Shown: piece after piece, positions 16,860 through 25,313 of the stretch
How positions within the stretch are numbered: the stretch's first letter is position 1
Layout: each line of letters begins with the position of its first letter
Assembly (NCBI RefSeq): GCF_007827795.1
Contig: NZ_VITI01000001.1
Coordinates: 62,001 to 126,000, forward strand
From: Azospirillum brasilense
GTDB taxonomy: Bacteria; Pseudomonadota; Alphaproteobacteria; Azospirillales; Azospirillaceae
Direction of reading: 5' to 3'
DNA length: 64,000 nucleotides
The notes under the pieces: generated by a model
Seen by the model: only the letters and a program-made list of their open reading frames with translations
What the model was told of the DNA's origin: nothing
Database searches by the model: none
Position numbers and translations under genes: made by a program

Positions 16860-18248
16860 ATGGGCAACATCCAGCGCTTTCCCCACTCCGCCAAGGCGGC
16901 CTCCACCAACCCGCTGAAGATGAGCCAGCCGCTGGGCGCGGCGCTCGCCTTCCTCGGCGTGGACCGCTGCATGCCGCTGTTCCACGGCAGCCAGGGCTGC
17001 ACCGCCTTCGGGCTGGTCCTGCTGGTCCGCCATTTCCGCGAGGCCATCCCGCTCCAGACCACGGCGATGGATCAGGTCTCGACCATCCTCGGCGGCTACG
17101 AGAATCTCGAACAGGCCGTCCGCACCATCCACGAGCGCAACGCGCCCGCCCTGATCGGCGTCGCCACCACCGGCGTGACCGAGACCAAGGGCGAGGACAT
17201 GGCCGGGCAATATTCGCTGTTCCGCCAGCGCAACCCCGCCCTCTCGGGCCTGAAGCTGGTCTTCGCCAACACCCCGGACTTCTCCGGCGGGTTCGAGGAC
17301 GGCTTCTCCGCCGCGGTGACCGGCATCGTCGAGGAGGTGGTCCAGCCGTCGGAAACGACCGTGAAGGGCCAGATCAACGTGCTGGCCGGCTGCCACCTGT
17401 CGCCGGGCGACGTGGAGGAGCTGCGCGACATCATCGAGAGCTTCGGCCTGTCGCCGATCTTCCTGCCGGACCTGTCGCTGTCCATGTCGGGCCGCCAGCC
17501 GGACGACTTCACGGCGACCTCGCTGGGCGGCGTGACGGTGGAGCAGATCGCCGCCATGGGCGCGTCGGAGGCCACGCTGGTGATCGGCGAGCACATGCGC
17601 GTCGCCGCCGCGGCGCTGGAGTTGAAGACCGACGTGCGCAGCCTTTTCTTCGACCGGCTGACCGGGCTGGAGGCGTCGGACCGCCTCGTCCGCACCCTGT
17701 CGGAGCTGTCGGGCCGCCCGGTTCCGGCGAAGCTGCGCCGCCAGCGCGAGACGCTGGTCGACGGCATGCTCGACGGGCATTTCTTCTACAGCCGCAAGCG
17801 GATCGCCGTCGCGCTGGAGCCGGACCTGCTCTACGCCGTCACCAGCTTCCTGGCGGACATGGGGGCGGAGGTGATCGCCGCCGTCTCCCCCACCCAGACC
17901 GCCGTCCTGGAGAAGCTGAAGGCCGCGACCGTCATGGTCGGCGACCATTCCGACGTGGAGACGCTGGCCCGCGACGCCGACCTGATCGTCTCGAACTCGC
18001 ACGGGCGGCAGGGGGCGGCGCGCATCGGCGTGCCGCTGCACCGCATGGGGCTTCCCATGTTCGACCGGCTGGGCGCCGGGCTGAAGGTCCAGGTCGGCTA
18101 CCGCGGCACCCGCGAGCTTCTCTTCGAAATCGGCAACCTGTTCCTGTCCCGCGAGATGGACCACGACAGCCATGGCCACGCTCATGGGGACGGGCACGAA
18201 CACGGCCAGCACTGCGGGAGCGGATCATGCGGATGCAGCGCCGGCTGA
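16860..18248 (+). CDS. nifN: FeMo-cofactor scaffold protein NifN with His/Cys-rich tail
   Basis: NifN is the beta-like partner of NifE. The 462-residue protein has the short N-terminus and the conserved FHGSQGCTAFGLVLLVRHF block with Cys47, plus Cys37. The body is homologous to NifK without its full cofactor contacts. Oddly, residues 433-462 form a tail with seven histidines and three cysteines (for example HGHAHGDGHEHGQHC), not part of the scaffold fold and likely to bind metal. The stop overlaps the proposed nifX start by 22 bases. Metal storage or delivery during cofactor assembly is a reasonable guess for the tail; nothing in the sequence proves it. Confidence 0.97.
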   Translation: MGNIQRFPHSAKAASTNPLKMSQPLGAALAFLGVDRCMPLFHGSQGCTAFGLVLLVRHFREAIPLQTTAMDQVSTILGGYENLEQAVRTIHERNAPALIGVATTGVTETKGEDMAGQYSLFRQRNPALSGLKLVFANTPDFSGGFEDGFSAAVTGIVEEVVQPSETTVKGQINVLAGCHLSPGDVEELRDIIESFGLSPIFLPDLSLSMSGRQPDDFTATSLGGVTVEQIAAMGASEATLVIGEHMRVAAAALELKTDVRSLFFDRLTGLEASDRLVRTLSELSGRPVPAKLRRQRETLVDGMLDGHFFYSRKRIAVALEPDLLYAVTSFLADMGAEVIAAVSPTQTAVLEKLKAATVMVGDHSDVETLARDADLIVSNSHGRQGAARIGVPLHRMGLPMFDRLGAGLKVQVGYRGTRELLFEIGNLFLSREMDHDSHGHAHGDGHEHGQHCGSGSCGCSAG

Positions 18249-18697
18249 GTGTGGTGGGCCAGGCCGAGGAGGGCCGGCCCCGCAAAGGAGGTTCCATGAA
18301 GGTCGCTTTCTGCACCCAGGACATGCAGCACGTCGACGCGCATTTCGGGTGGGCCAAGAACATCGTGGTCTACGAGGTGGACAAGGCCGGCTACACGATG
18401 GTCGAGACCTGCCAGTTCGGCGGCTCGATGTTCGAGGACGGCAACGAGGACAAGCTGATCCCGAAACTCGACGCGCTGGCCGACTGCGCCATCGTCTATT
18501 TGTCGGCCATCGGCGCCTCCGCCGCCGCCCGCGTGGTGGCGAAGAAGATCCACCCCGTGAAGGTGGAGGCCACGGACAGCATCACCGCCCTGCTCGACCG
18601 TCTGGTCGAAACCATCAACGGCAACCCGCCGCCCTGGCTGCGCAAGGCCCTGAACGCCGGCCAGCCCCAGGAGCTGGCCTTCGACGAGGAGGATTGA
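18227..18697 (+). CDS. nifX: NifX, FeMo-cofactor precursor carrier
   Basis: NifX binds the NifB-cofactor and VK-cluster and passes them to NifEN. The 156 residues end in the dinitrogenase iron-molybdenum cofactor-binding fold: [20 protein letters not shown], then [10 protein letters not shown] and [11 protein letters not shown] chose the ATG at 18227, six bases after GGGAG, because RRLSVVG near the N-terminus matches the usual NifX leader. An in-frame ATG at 18296 with a strong AAAGGAGG site would give 133 residues and is a real alternative; both may be used. The upstream start overlaps the end of nifN. Confidence 0.93.
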   Translation: MRMQRRLSVVGQAEEGRPRKGGSMKVAFCTQDMQHVDAHFGWAKNIVVYEVDKAGYTMVETCQFGGSMFEDGNEDKLIPKLDALADCAIVYLSAIGASAAARVVAKKIHPVKVEATDSITALLDRLVETINGNPPPWLRKALNAGQPQELAFDEED

Positions 18698-18701
18698 GAG
18701 C

Positions 18702-19166
18702 ATGACCGACACCGCCGTGGCCGCCGGGAGCGATCTCGCCGAGGCCTTCCTGAAGACCCTGGTCATGCTGTTCCGCGCCGAGGACAGCTACGGCGCCTGG
18801 GAAGGCAAGAGCGACGAGACGATCCTCGCCCCCTTCATCCTCGACAAGGAGGCCCGCGCCGCCATCCCGATCATGGGCGACCCGGACCCCGACACGCTGT
18901 GGCGGCTGGAGCTGTTCTACAAGGCCGTCGGCATCACGGTCGAGAAGCAGACCGGCCACATCGCCTCCCCCATCATGAAGATGAGCCACGAGGGCTTCGG
19001 CCGCATGGTGCTGACCACGGGCCGGCTGGTCGTCGTGTCGAAGCACCTGCGCGACGTCCACCGCTTCGGCTTCCCGTCGCTGGAGAAGCTGGCCGCCGAC
19101 GGCGCCAAGATCGTGGACGAGGCCGTCGCGCTGATCCGCAAGTATCCCGACGTCGCCGATCTGTGA
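18702..19166 (+). CDS. NifX-associated nitrogen fixation protein (DUF269 family)
   Basis: The 154-residue protein belongs to the family that always follows nifX (DUF269, PF03270). [31 protein letters not shown] and the C-terminal [15 protein letters not shown] are characteristic. The molecular function of the family is not established; its strict linkage to nifENX points to FeMo-cofactor assembly. It starts four bases after nifX and is followed ten bases later by the DUF683 gene, so the block is translated as a unit. In Azospirillum papers it is called orf3. Confidence 0.93.
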   Translation: MTDTAVAAGSDLAEAFLKTLVMLFRAEDSYGAWEGKSDETILAPFILDKEARAAIPIMGDPDPDTLWRLELFYKAVGITVEKQTGHIASPIMKMSHEGFGRMVLTTGRLVVVSKHLRDVHRFGFPSLEKLAADGAKIVDEAVALIRKYPDVADL

Positions 19167-19176
19167 GGGTTCCGCC

Positions 19177-19383
19177 ATGTCCGACATCGACGCCCTGAAG
19201 GACGAGGTCAAGAAGCTCAACGCCCGCGCGACCCAGAAGAAGATGGACCTGCACGACCTGTCGGAGGAACTGCCGCAGAACTGGCAGTCCATCCTCCAGG
19301 TCGCCCAGGAGACCTACGACGCCTACAAGACCCTGACCGAGAAGCGCGCCGAGCTGAAGGCCCTGGAAAAGGCGTCCGCCTGA
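19177..19383 (+). CDS. Small nif-linked coiled-coil protein (DUF683/CCE_0567 family)
   Basis: The 68-residue protein is mostly two helices: [20 protein letters not shown] and a second helix ending [13 protein letters not shown], joined by [12 protein letters not shown]. This is the DUF683 family of helical-hairpin proteins found between the NifX-associated gene and the nif ferredoxin. A cyanobacterial member has been described as a small metal-binding protein; the role here is unknown. It is orf5 of the Azospirillum nifENX operon. A palindromic repeat separates it from fdxB. Confidence 0.9.
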   Translation: MSDIDALKDEVKKLNARATQKKMDLHDLSEELPQNWQSILQVAQETYDAYKTLTEKRAELKALEKASA

Positions 19384-19403
19384 CGGGCCGGTTCGGAAAC
19401 CGC

Positions 19404-19490
19404 GCCCCCACCCCAACCCTCCCCCGCTGACGCAGGGGAGGGAACTTTTCTCCCTCCCCCGCCCGGCGGGGGAGGGCCGGGGTGGGGGCA
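19404..19490. repeat. GC-rich palindromic repeat inside the nifE-nifQ operon
   Basis: GCCCCCACCCC at the left pairs with GGGGTGGGGGC at the right, and smaller stems lie inside (CCCTCCCCCGC with GCGGGGGAGGG). It is the same type as the copies at 24012-24113 and 59881-60027. It occupies the 166-base gap between the DUF683 gene and fdxB and could form a large RNA structure inside the operon message. Confidence 0.85.
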
Positions 19491-19549
19491 GCCGCAGCGT
19501 CCAGGTCCCAACAAACACCCCCACACCAAGCCCGATTGAGGAGCAGACG

Positions 19550-19843
19550 ATGGCTGAGTTCGTGACCGGCACCACCCGCGGCGGCGCCGCCTGGACGCCG
19601 AAATTCGTGGAAAGCATCGACCAGAAGATGTGCATCGGCTGCGGCCGCTGCTTCAAGGTCTGCGGCCGCGACGTGCTGGAGCTGATCGGCATCACCGAGG
19701 ACGGCGACATCGTCGACGCCTTCGACGACGAGGCCGAGAAGAAGGTCATGAGCGTAAAGAACGCCGGCAACTGCATCGGCTGCGAGAGCTGCGGCAAGGT
19801 CTGTTCCAAGAACTGCATCACCCACTTGCCCCAGGCGGCCTGA
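19550..19843 (+). CDS. fdxB: Nif-specific 2[4Fe-4S] ferredoxin III
   Basis: The 97-residue ferredoxin has two cluster motifs: [11 protein letters not shown] (Cys28, 31, 34, 38) and [11 protein letters not shown] (Cys75, 78, 81, 85), separated by a long acidic insert ([13 protein letters not shown]), which defines nif-type ferredoxin III. It is likely to donate electrons in FeMo-cofactor synthesis or to nitrogenase. A. brasilense papers call the gene at this place fdxA. The stop codon lies in the loop of the first of three tandem hairpins that lead into nifQ. Confidence 0.93.
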   Translation: MAEFVTGTTRGGAAWTPKFVESIDQKMCIGCGRCFKVCGRDVLELIGITEDGDIVDAFDDEAEKKVMSVKNAGNCIGCESCGKVCSKNCITHLPQAA

Positions 19844-19914
19844 CGGCCGCCCACCTTCCTTGAGACGGCCTGACGGCCGCCCACACATTGCCTGCGGCGG
19901 CCTGACGGCCGCCC
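19834..19914 (+). repeat. Three tandem perfect hairpins between fdxB and nifQ
   Basis: The unit CGGCCTGACGGCCGCCC occurs at 19836-19852, 19866-19882 and 19898-19914, with start-to-start distances of 30 and 32 bases. Copies 1 and 3 read GGCGGCC-TGAC-GGCCGCC, a perfect 7-bp stem with a 4-base loop. The first loop contains the fdxB stop codon. nifQ starts 20 bases after the third copy. No T-runs follow any of them. Confidence 0.9.
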
Positions 19915-19934
19915 GACCCCGGAGGACGGACGCC

Positions 19935-20525
19935 ATGGGCATCCTCGACACCGCCCCGCCGGGAGCGGGCGACACCACACACCTGTACCGCTGGCTGACC
20001 GACCGTCAGGGACGCTGCAACGTCTTCGACGCGCATTTGTTCGCCTGCATCCTGGCCCGCCGCTGGCCGACGGGTCCAGGCGCGCTGGGTCTCGACGACA
20101 GGGCGCTCGGCCAGCTTCTCGACCGCTACTTTCCCGATGCCTTCGCGGCCGGCCTTCCGGTTCCCGACAGCTCGCCCACCCCCCTGCCCCCGCTGCTTCG
20201 CGGCGAGGTGGACGACATCAGCGCACTCCTGCTCGCCCACCGCTCGCTGGGCATTGAGGAGGAGGAATGGCTCGCCGCGATCGTCGCGCGGGCGATGCTG
20301 GACGAGGGCGAGTTGTGGCGCGACCTGGGGCTGGCCGGCCCGAGCCATCTCGCGGCGCTGATGGAGCGCCATTTCGAATCCCTGGCGCTTCTGAACGCCA
20401 CCGGCACACGGTGGAAGGTCTTCCTCTACCGCTTCCTCTGCGCGCGGGACGGGCTGATCCCCTGCGGAGCCCCGGTCTGCCGCGATTGCGGCGCGGAGGC
20501 CGTCTGCTTCGGGTCGGGTGACTGA
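19935..20525 (+). CDS. nifQ: NifQ, molybdenum delivery to FeMo-cofactor synthesis
   Basis: NifQ carries a Mo-Fe-S cluster and supplies molybdenum for cofactor assembly on NifEN. The 196-residue protein ends with the defining cysteine motif: WKVFLYRFLCARDGLIPCG then PVCRDCGAEAVCFG, giving C-X7-C-X4-C-X2-C-X5-C spacing. The N-terminal half is the helical NifQ domain. The start at 19935 follows GGAGG with nine bases between. It closes the nifENX operon; a 43-base palindrome over its stop codon would end transcription. Confidence 0.95.
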   Translation: MGILDTAPPGAGDTTHLYRWLTDRQGRCNVFDAHLFACILARRWPTGPGALGLDDRALGQLLDRYFPDAFAAGLPVPDSSPTPLPPLLRGEVDDISALLLAHRSLGIEEEEWLAAIVARAMLDEGELWRDLGLAGPSHLAALMERHFESLALLNATGTRWKVFLYRFLCARDGLIPCGAPVCRDCGAEAVCFGSGD

Positions 20526-20553
20526 CCGGATCGATCCGTCAGTCACCCGACCC
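20511..20553. terminator. Bidirectional palindrome between nifQ and the convergent gene
   Basis: A 15-bp outer stem (20511-20525 with 20539-20553) encloses the self-complementary CGGATCGATCCG. It overlaps the last codons of nifQ and lies 15 bases from the stop of the convergent gene. There is no T-run, so termination by the hairpin alone is inferred. Confidence 0.7.
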
Positions 20554-20567
20554 GCCCTTCTCCGCCG

Positions 20568-21065
20568 TCACTCGTCTCCCACACCCTTCGCCAGCGCGGC
20601 GATGACGCCGTAGCCGACCCGGTCCTGCGGGTCGATCTCCGCCAGCTTGGCGAGGATCGCCGTCGCCTCCGCCACCCGCCCGCTGCGCAGGGTGATGAAG
20701 GCCAGCGCCTTCAGGGTGAACAGGGTGAAGCGCGGCGCGCCCTCCCTCGCCCAATCCGTGCTGTCCGCGCGCAGGCTCCGCCAGTCGCCGGCATAGCCGC
20801 CCTCGCGCGCCGCCGCGTCCAGCCCGATCGTCGCCACCCGCTCCGCATCCGCGAAGCGCTTGCGGTTGAAGTAGAATTTGTAGAGCGCGTAGAAGACCGG
20901 CAGAACGCGCGGCCCCATCCGGTGCGCCTCCCACAGCAGGGCTTCGCAGGCCGCGGCGTCGGGGCGGGCCTTGACCGCCTCCTGCAGCTTCTCGTCGATG
21001 TGCTCCGGCACCTCGCCGAAGGCCATGCGCCCGTTGGACATCCGCAGTTCGACCGGCCGCTCCAT
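20568..21065 (-). CDS. Small TPR-like helical repeat protein
   Basis: The 165-residue protein is made of helix pairs resembling tetratricopeptide repeats: VLPVFYALYKFYFNRKRFADAERVA around 53-78, and FTLFTLKALAFITLRSGRVAEATAILAKL near 117-145. No cysteine cluster, signal peptide or membrane span is visible. I do not know its function. It lies convergent to nifQ and divergent from the iscA-nifU operon, so it shares that intergenic region with a NifA site. The start at 21065 follows AAGGGG with seven bases between; a longer frame upstream has no ribosome site and would run through the regulatory region. Confidence 0.75.
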   Translation of the reverse strand: MERPVELRMSNGRMAFGEVPEHIDEKLQEAVKARPDAAACEALLWEAHRMGPRVLPVFYALYKFYFNRKRFADAERVATIGLDAAAREGGYAGDWRSLRADSTDWAREGAPRFTLFTLKALAFITLRSGRVAEATAILAKLAEIDPQDRVGYGVIAALAKGVGDE

Positions 21066-21181
21066 CACACATCCCCTTCCATTGCTCTTCGACACTGTGC
21101 GCCCAACCGACAATCCTGTATGGGCCGCAAGCGGGGTTCGCAAAAGCCCATAAACAAATTGTGCGTCCTTTCGTCGCAGGA

Positions 21182-21197
21182 TGTCATAAACCCGACA
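21182..21197 (+). promoter_or_regulatory. NifA site upstream of iscA-nifU
   Basis: TGTCATAAACCCGACA is a TGT-N10-ACA site centred about 112 bp before the inferred transcription start. It lies in the divergent region shared with the TPR-like gene, so it might serve both directions, although no minus-strand sigma-54 promoter is seen. Confidence 0.82.
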
Positions 21198-21274
21198 GGG
21201 GTCGGAGCTGACAATTGTCGGGAAGGCATCAGCCCGCCGGCCTGACAATCATTTTAAATCAATATCTTAGTAGT

Positions 21275-21290
21275 TGGCATGCCGCTTGCT
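21275..21290 (+). promoter_or_regulatory. Sigma-54 promoter of iscA-nifUSV
   Basis: TGGCATGCCGCTTGCT has GG at 21276-21277 and GC at 21288-21289 with the TTGCT -12 element. Transcription should start near 21301, 45 bases before the first gene. Confidence 0.92.
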
Positions 21291-21345
21291 GTTCCATGAC
21301 CAAGATCGGTCGGCATGCCCGACGGAGCATTTGGAGGCGGCAGAC

Positions 21346-21726
21346 ATGGTGACCCTGACGGATGCGGCGGTGAACACCCTGGAGCGCGTGCTGGCGAAGT
21401 CCGGCGGCACCGCGGCCGGGCTGCGCATCGCGGTGGCGGACGGCGGCTGCGCCGGCATGAAGTACCAGATGGGGCTGGAAGCCTCGGCGGGCGACGAAGA
21501 CGCCGTGCTGACCTTCGGCCCGGTGACGATCTTCGTCGATCCGACCAGCCAGCCCTTCCTGACCGGCGTGGTGGTCGATTTCGTCGAAGGGGTCGAGGGC
21601 GCTGGCTTCAAGTTCGACAACCCGAACGCGACGGGCAGCTGCGGCTGCGGCAAGTCCTTTTCGGCGGGACCGGGGGGCAGCTGCTCCTCCGCGCCGTCGG
21701 CGGGCGGCTGCGGCACCGCTCACTAA
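21346..21726 (+). CDS. Nif-linked IscA/HesB A-type Fe-S carrier
   Basis: The 126-residue protein is an A-type iron-sulfur carrier. Its three ligand cysteines are Cys35 (GGCAGMKYQM) and Cys99 and Cys101 (GSCGCGKSF). A Gly/Ser-rich tail adds two more cysteines (113 and 122). Such nif-linked iscA genes (also written iscN or orf6) precede nifU and help load clusters onto nitrogenase proteins. The start at 21346 follows GGAGG with eight bases between, and is the first gene after the sigma-54 promoter. A longer in-frame ATG at 21274 lies within the promoter and cannot be used by that transcript. Confidence 0.92.
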   Translation: MVTLTDAAVNTLERVLAKSGGTAAGLRIAVADGGCAGMKYQMGLEASAGDEDAVLTFGPVTIFVDPTSQPFLTGVVVDFVEGVEGAGFKFDNPNATGSCGCGKSFSAGPGGSCSSAPSAGGCGTAH

Positions 21727-21775
21727 CCCCGAACACACTCCCCCCACCCGATAACGTCGGGAAAGGCAAGGCGCC

Positions 21776-22693
21776 ATGTGGAACTACACCGACAAGGTCA
21801 AGGAACACTTCTTCAACCCGAAGAACGCCGGCGCGCTGGATGAGGCGAACGCCGTGGGCGAGGTCGGGTCGATCACCTGCGGCGACGCCCTGAAGCTGAT
21901 GATGAAGGTCAACCCCGACAGCCAGGTCATCGAGGACGCGAAGTTCCAGACCTTTGGCTGCGGCTCGGCCATCGCGTCCTCGTCGGCGCTGACGGAGATG
22001 ATCATCGGCAAGACGGTGGACGAGGCGCTGGCCGTCACCAACCGCGACATCGCCGAGTATCTGGGCGGCCTGCCGCCGGAGAAGATGCACTGTTCGGTCA
22101 TGGGCGCCGAGGCGCTCCGCGCCGCGATCGCCAACTTCAAGGGTGAGGAGTGGGTGGACGACCACGAGGAAGGCGAACTGGTCTGCAAGTGCTTCGGCAT
22201 CGACGCGGCGATGATCGAGCGCGCGGTGACCGTCAACAGCCTGACCACGCTGGAGGAGGTCACCCACTACACCAAGGCCGGCGGCTCCTGCCAGACCTGC
22301 CACGAGAAGATCGAGGAGGTGCTGGAGGCCGTGCTCGCCAAGACCGGCGCGCTGGCCCCGCCCAAGCCCCACGCCCCCGGCACGGTCGGGCTGGACGCCA
22401 TCAAGCCGCTGGCCCCGAAGGCCGAGGCCGCCCCGGCGAAGCTGACCAACGTGCAGCGCATGCAGAAGATCATGGTCGCCATCGAGGAGCTGCGCCCGCA
22501 GATCCAGCGCGACGGCGGCGACGTGGAGCTGGTGGACATCGACGGCAAGGACATCTACGTCCGGCTGACCGGCGCCTGCTCCGGCTGTTCGCAGTCCGCC
22601 GGCACCATGATGGGCGTGCAGGCCAAGCTGGTCGAGGCGCTGGGCGAATTCGTCCGCGTCAAGCCCGCCTCCCTTCTGCCGGTGGGGGCCTGA
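21776..22693 (+). CDS. nifU: NifU Fe-S cluster scaffold
   Basis: NifU assembles Fe-S clusters for nitrogenase. All three modules are present in 305 residues: an IscU-like N-terminal domain with Cys35, Cys62 and Cys106; a central BFD-like 2Fe-2S domain with Cys137, Cys139, Cys172 and Cys175; and a C-terminal Nfu domain with Cys268 and Cys271 in [10 protein letters not shown] proline-alanine linker (about 190-222) joins the last two. nifS starts three bases after its stop, so scaffold and sulfur donor are made together. Confidence 0.98.
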   Translation: MWNYTDKVKEHFFNPKNAGALDEANAVGEVGSITCGDALKLMMKVNPDSQVIEDAKFQTFGCGSAIASSSALTEMIIGKTVDEALAVTNRDIAEYLGGLPPEKMHCSVMGAEALRAAIANFKGEEWVDDHEEGELVCKCFGIDAAMIERAVTVNSLTTLEEVTHYTKAGGSCQTCHEKIEEVLEAVLAKTGALAPPKPHAPGTVGLDAIKPLAPKAEAAPAKLTNVQRMQKIMVAIEELRPQIQRDGGDVELVDIDGKDIYVRLTGACSGCSQSAGTMMGVQAKLVEALGEFVRVKPASLLPVGA

Positions 22694-22696
22694 GCC

Positions 22697-23902
22697 ATGA
22701 CCGCACAGGGCATTTACCTCGACAACAACGCCACCACCCGCGTCGATCCGGAAGTGCTGGCGGAGATGCTGCCGCTGTTCACCGAGCAGTTCGGCAACCC
22801 CTCCTCCATGCACGGCTTCGGCGCCGCGGTGGGCGGCAAGATCGAATGGGCGCGCAAGCAGGTGCAGGCGCTCCTCGGCGCCGCCCATGACAGCGAAATC
22901 GTCTTCACCTCCGGCGGCACGGAGAGCGACAACACCGCCATCCTGTCGGTGCTGGAGGCCTACCCGAAGAAGAAGAGCATCGTCACCAGCGTGGTCGAGC
23001 ATCCCGCCGTGCTGGCGCTGTGCGACTATCTGGAGAAGAAGCGCGGCTACACCGTCCACCGCATCGGCGTGGACAACCGGGGCAACCTGGACCTGGACGC
23101 CTACAAGGCGGCCCTGTCGCCGGACGTCGCCATCGTCTCGATCATGTGGGCGAACAACGAGACCGGGACGATCTTCCCGATCGAGGAGCTGGCCCAACTC
23201 GCCAAGGCGGTCGGCGCGGTGTTCCACACCGACGCCGTGCAGGCGGTCGGCAAGATCCCGATGACGCTCGCCAACAGCGCGGTGGACATGCTGTCGCTGT
23301 CCGGCCACAAGCTGCACGCGCCCAAAGGCATCGGCGCGCTCTACGTCAAGCGCGGCCTGCGCTTCCGCCCGATGCTGCGCGGCGGCCACCAGGAGCGCTC
23401 GCGCCGCGCCGGCACCGAGAACGCGCCGGGCATCGTCGGGCTGGGGGCGGCGGCACAGCTGGCCCTGCTGCACATGACCGACGAGAACACGCGGGTGAAG
23501 GCACTGCGCGACAAGCTGGAGCAGGCCATCCTGGCCGCCGTCCCGAACTGCTTCGTCACCGGCAACCCGGCCAACCGCCTGCCCAACACCTGCAACGTCG
23601 CCTTCGAGTACATCGAGGGCGAGGCGATCCTCCTGCTTCTGAACGAGGCCGGCATCGCCGCCTCGTCGGGGTCGGCCTGCACCTCCGGGTCGCTGGAGCC
23701 GAGCCACGTGATGCGGGCGATGGGCGTGCCCTACACCGCCGCCCACGGCGCCACCCGCTTCTCCCTGTCGCGGGAGACGACCGAGGAGGAGATCGACCGG
23801 GTGATCGCGGTGGTCCCCGGCATCATCGCGAAGCTGCGCTCGCTGTCGCCCTACTGGTCGCAGGCGGGCGCGCCGAAGGAGTTCGCACCGGTCTATTCGT
23901 AA
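22697..23902 (+). CDS. nifS: Cysteine desulfurase NifS
   Basis: NifS is a PLP enzyme that takes sulfur from cysteine and passes it to NifU. The 401-residue protein has Lys205 in SLSGHKLHAPKG, the Schiff-base residue, and Cys328 in SSGSACTSGSLEPSHV, the persulfide carrier. Opening residues IYLDNNATTRVDPEV are typical. It is closely coupled to nifU; about 250 bases with a palindromic repeat separate it from nifV. Confidence 0.98.
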   Translation: MTAQGIYLDNNATTRVDPEVLAEMLPLFTEQFGNPSSMHGFGAAVGGKIEWARKQVQALLGAAHDSEIVFTSGGTESDNTAILSVLEAYPKKKSIVTSVVEHPAVLALCDYLEKKRGYTVHRIGVDNRGNLDLDAYKAALSPDVAIVSIMWANNETGTIFPIEELAQLAKAVGAVFHTDAVQAVGKIPMTLANSAVDMLSLSGHKLHAPKGIGALYVKRGLRFRPMLRGGHQERSRRAGTENAPGIVGLGAAAQLALLHMTDENTRVKALRDKLEQAILAAVPNCFVTGNPANRLPNTCNVAFEYIEGEAILLLLNEAGIAASSGSACTSGSLEPSHVMRAMGVPYTAAHGATRFSLSRETTEEEIDRVIAVVPGIIAKLRSLSPYWSQAGAPKEFAPVYS

Positions 23903-24011
23903 CACCGAGATCGCAGGCCGGGCCGGGCCCGCGCCCCGGCAACCCGCCCGACGACACCCGCCGGGACGCGGTTCCCCGGCCCGGTCTGCGACACAACACC
24001 CTGTATCCGTT

Positions 24012-24113
24012 GCCCCCACCCTAACCCTCCCCCGCTTCGCAGGGGAGGGAATCGAGGCCCTCTCCCGCCCAGCGGGGGAGGGAGGGGACCCCGCAGTGGG
24101 GAGGGTGGGGGCA
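24012..24113. repeat. GC-rich palindromic repeat between nifS and nifV
   Basis: GCCCCCACCCTAACCCTCCCC at the left end is complementary in large part to GGGGAGGGTGGGGGC at the right end, with inner stems around CCCGCC-CAGC-GGGGG. It matches the type of the copies at 19404 and 59881 and lies wholly inside the iscA-to-nifW operon. Confidence 0.85.
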
Positions 24114-24154
24114 AGGCCCACCGCTGATTAAGCTCAGATTGAGGATGTGACCGA

Positions 24155-25300
24155 ATGCCGAAGGCCGGTTCCACCATCATCAACGACACGACGCTGCGCG
24201 ACGGGGAGCAGACGGCGGGGGTCGCCTTCACGCTCGATGAGAAGATAGCCATCGCCCGCGCGCTCGACGAGGCCGGCGTGCCGGAGCTGGAGATCGGCAT
24301 CCCCGCCATGGGTCCGGAGGAACGCGAGGGCATCCGCGCCGTGGCCGCGCTGGGACTGAAGGCCCGGCTGATGGTCTGGTGCCGCATGCACGACACCGAC
24401 CTGAAGGCGGCGCTGGACTGCAAGGTCGGCTTCGTCAACCTGTCGATGCCCGTCTCCGACATCCACATCACCAAAAAGCTGAAGCGCAGCCGCGCCTGGG
24501 CCTTGTCGGAAATCGAACGCAAGGTCAAGACGGCCCGCGACCACGGGCTGGAGGTCAGCCTGGGCGGCGAGGACTCCTCGCGCGCCGACATGGATTTCCT
24601 GATCGCCGCCGCGACCGTGGCGCAGGAGGCCGGCGCCCGCCGCTTCCGCTTCGCCGACACGCTGGGCGTGCTCGACCCCTTCCAGACGCGCGCCTGCATC
24701 GAACGGCTGCGCCGGGCCACCGACCTGGAGATCGAGATCCATTCCCACGACGATCTCGGCCTCGCCAACGCCAACTCGCTGGCCGCCGTGCTGGGCGGGG
24801 CGACCCACGTCAACACCACCGTCAACGGCCTGGGCGAGCGCGCCGGCAACGCCCCGCTGGAGGAGGTGGTGGTGTCGCTGAAGGTGCTCTACGGGCAGGA
24901 CTGCGGGGTGGACACCCGCGCGCTGGGGGCGATCTCCGACCTCGTGGAGCGTGCCTCCAACCGGCCGGTTGCGGTCAACAAGTCGATCGTCGGCGACGCG
25001 GTCTTCACGCACGAGGCCGGCATCCATGTCGACGGGCTGCTGCGCGACCGCGCCACCTACCAGAATTTCGACCCCGCCGAGGTGGGCCGCGAACACCGCA
25101 TCGTGCTGGGCAAGCACTCCGGCACGGCGGGGGTGAAGATGGCCTACGGCCAGCTCGGCATCGCCTGCGACGACGCCACCGCCCAGGCGGTGCTGCCACG
25201 GGTCCGCGCCCTCGCCACCCGCGCCAAGCGCGCCCCGACGGCGGAGGAGCTGCGCGCCTTCCACGACGACGCCACGCGCTGGAGCGTCGTCACTTCGTGA
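24155..25300 (+). CDS. nifV: Homocitrate synthase NifV
   Basis: NifV condenses acetyl-CoA with 2-oxoglutarate to R-homocitrate, the organic acid of FeMo-cofactor. The 381-residue protein opens with [16 protein letters not shown], the DRE-TIM metallolyase motif, and has the metal-ligand [16 protein letters not shown] segment near 198 and [16 protein letters not shown], both typical of homocitrate and isopropylmalate synthases. GAGGA precedes the start by nine bases. It is followed directly by cysE. Confidence 0.96.
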   Translation: MPKAGSTIINDTTLRDGEQTAGVAFTLDEKIAIARALDEAGVPELEIGIPAMGPEEREGIRAVAALGLKARLMVWCRMHDTDLKAALDCKVGFVNLSMPVSDIHITKKLKRSRAWALSEIERKVKTARDHGLEVSLGGEDSSRADMDFLIAAATVAQEAGARRFRFADTLGVLDPFQTRACIERLRRATDLEIEIHSHDDLGLANANSLAAVLGGATHVNTTVNGLGERAGNAPLEEVVVSLKVLYGQDCGVDTRALGAISDLVERASNRPVAVNKSIVGDAVFTHEAGIHVDGLLRDRATYQNFDPAEVGREHRIVLGKHSGTAGVKMAYGQLGIACDDATAQAVLPRVRALATRAKRAPTAEELRAFHDDATRWSVVTS

Positions 25301-25313
25301 TCCGGAGGACCCC

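Noticed and set aside
21096..21112. A further TGT...ACA element near the TPR-like gene
   Set aside because: The spacing is 11, not 10, bases between TGT and ACA, so it does not fit the NifA site used at the other promoters.
21608..24121. A long minus-strand frame opposite nifU and nifS
   Set aside because: It is a shadow of the two nif genes and reads as Asp/His/Val/Leu-rich low-complexity sequence.
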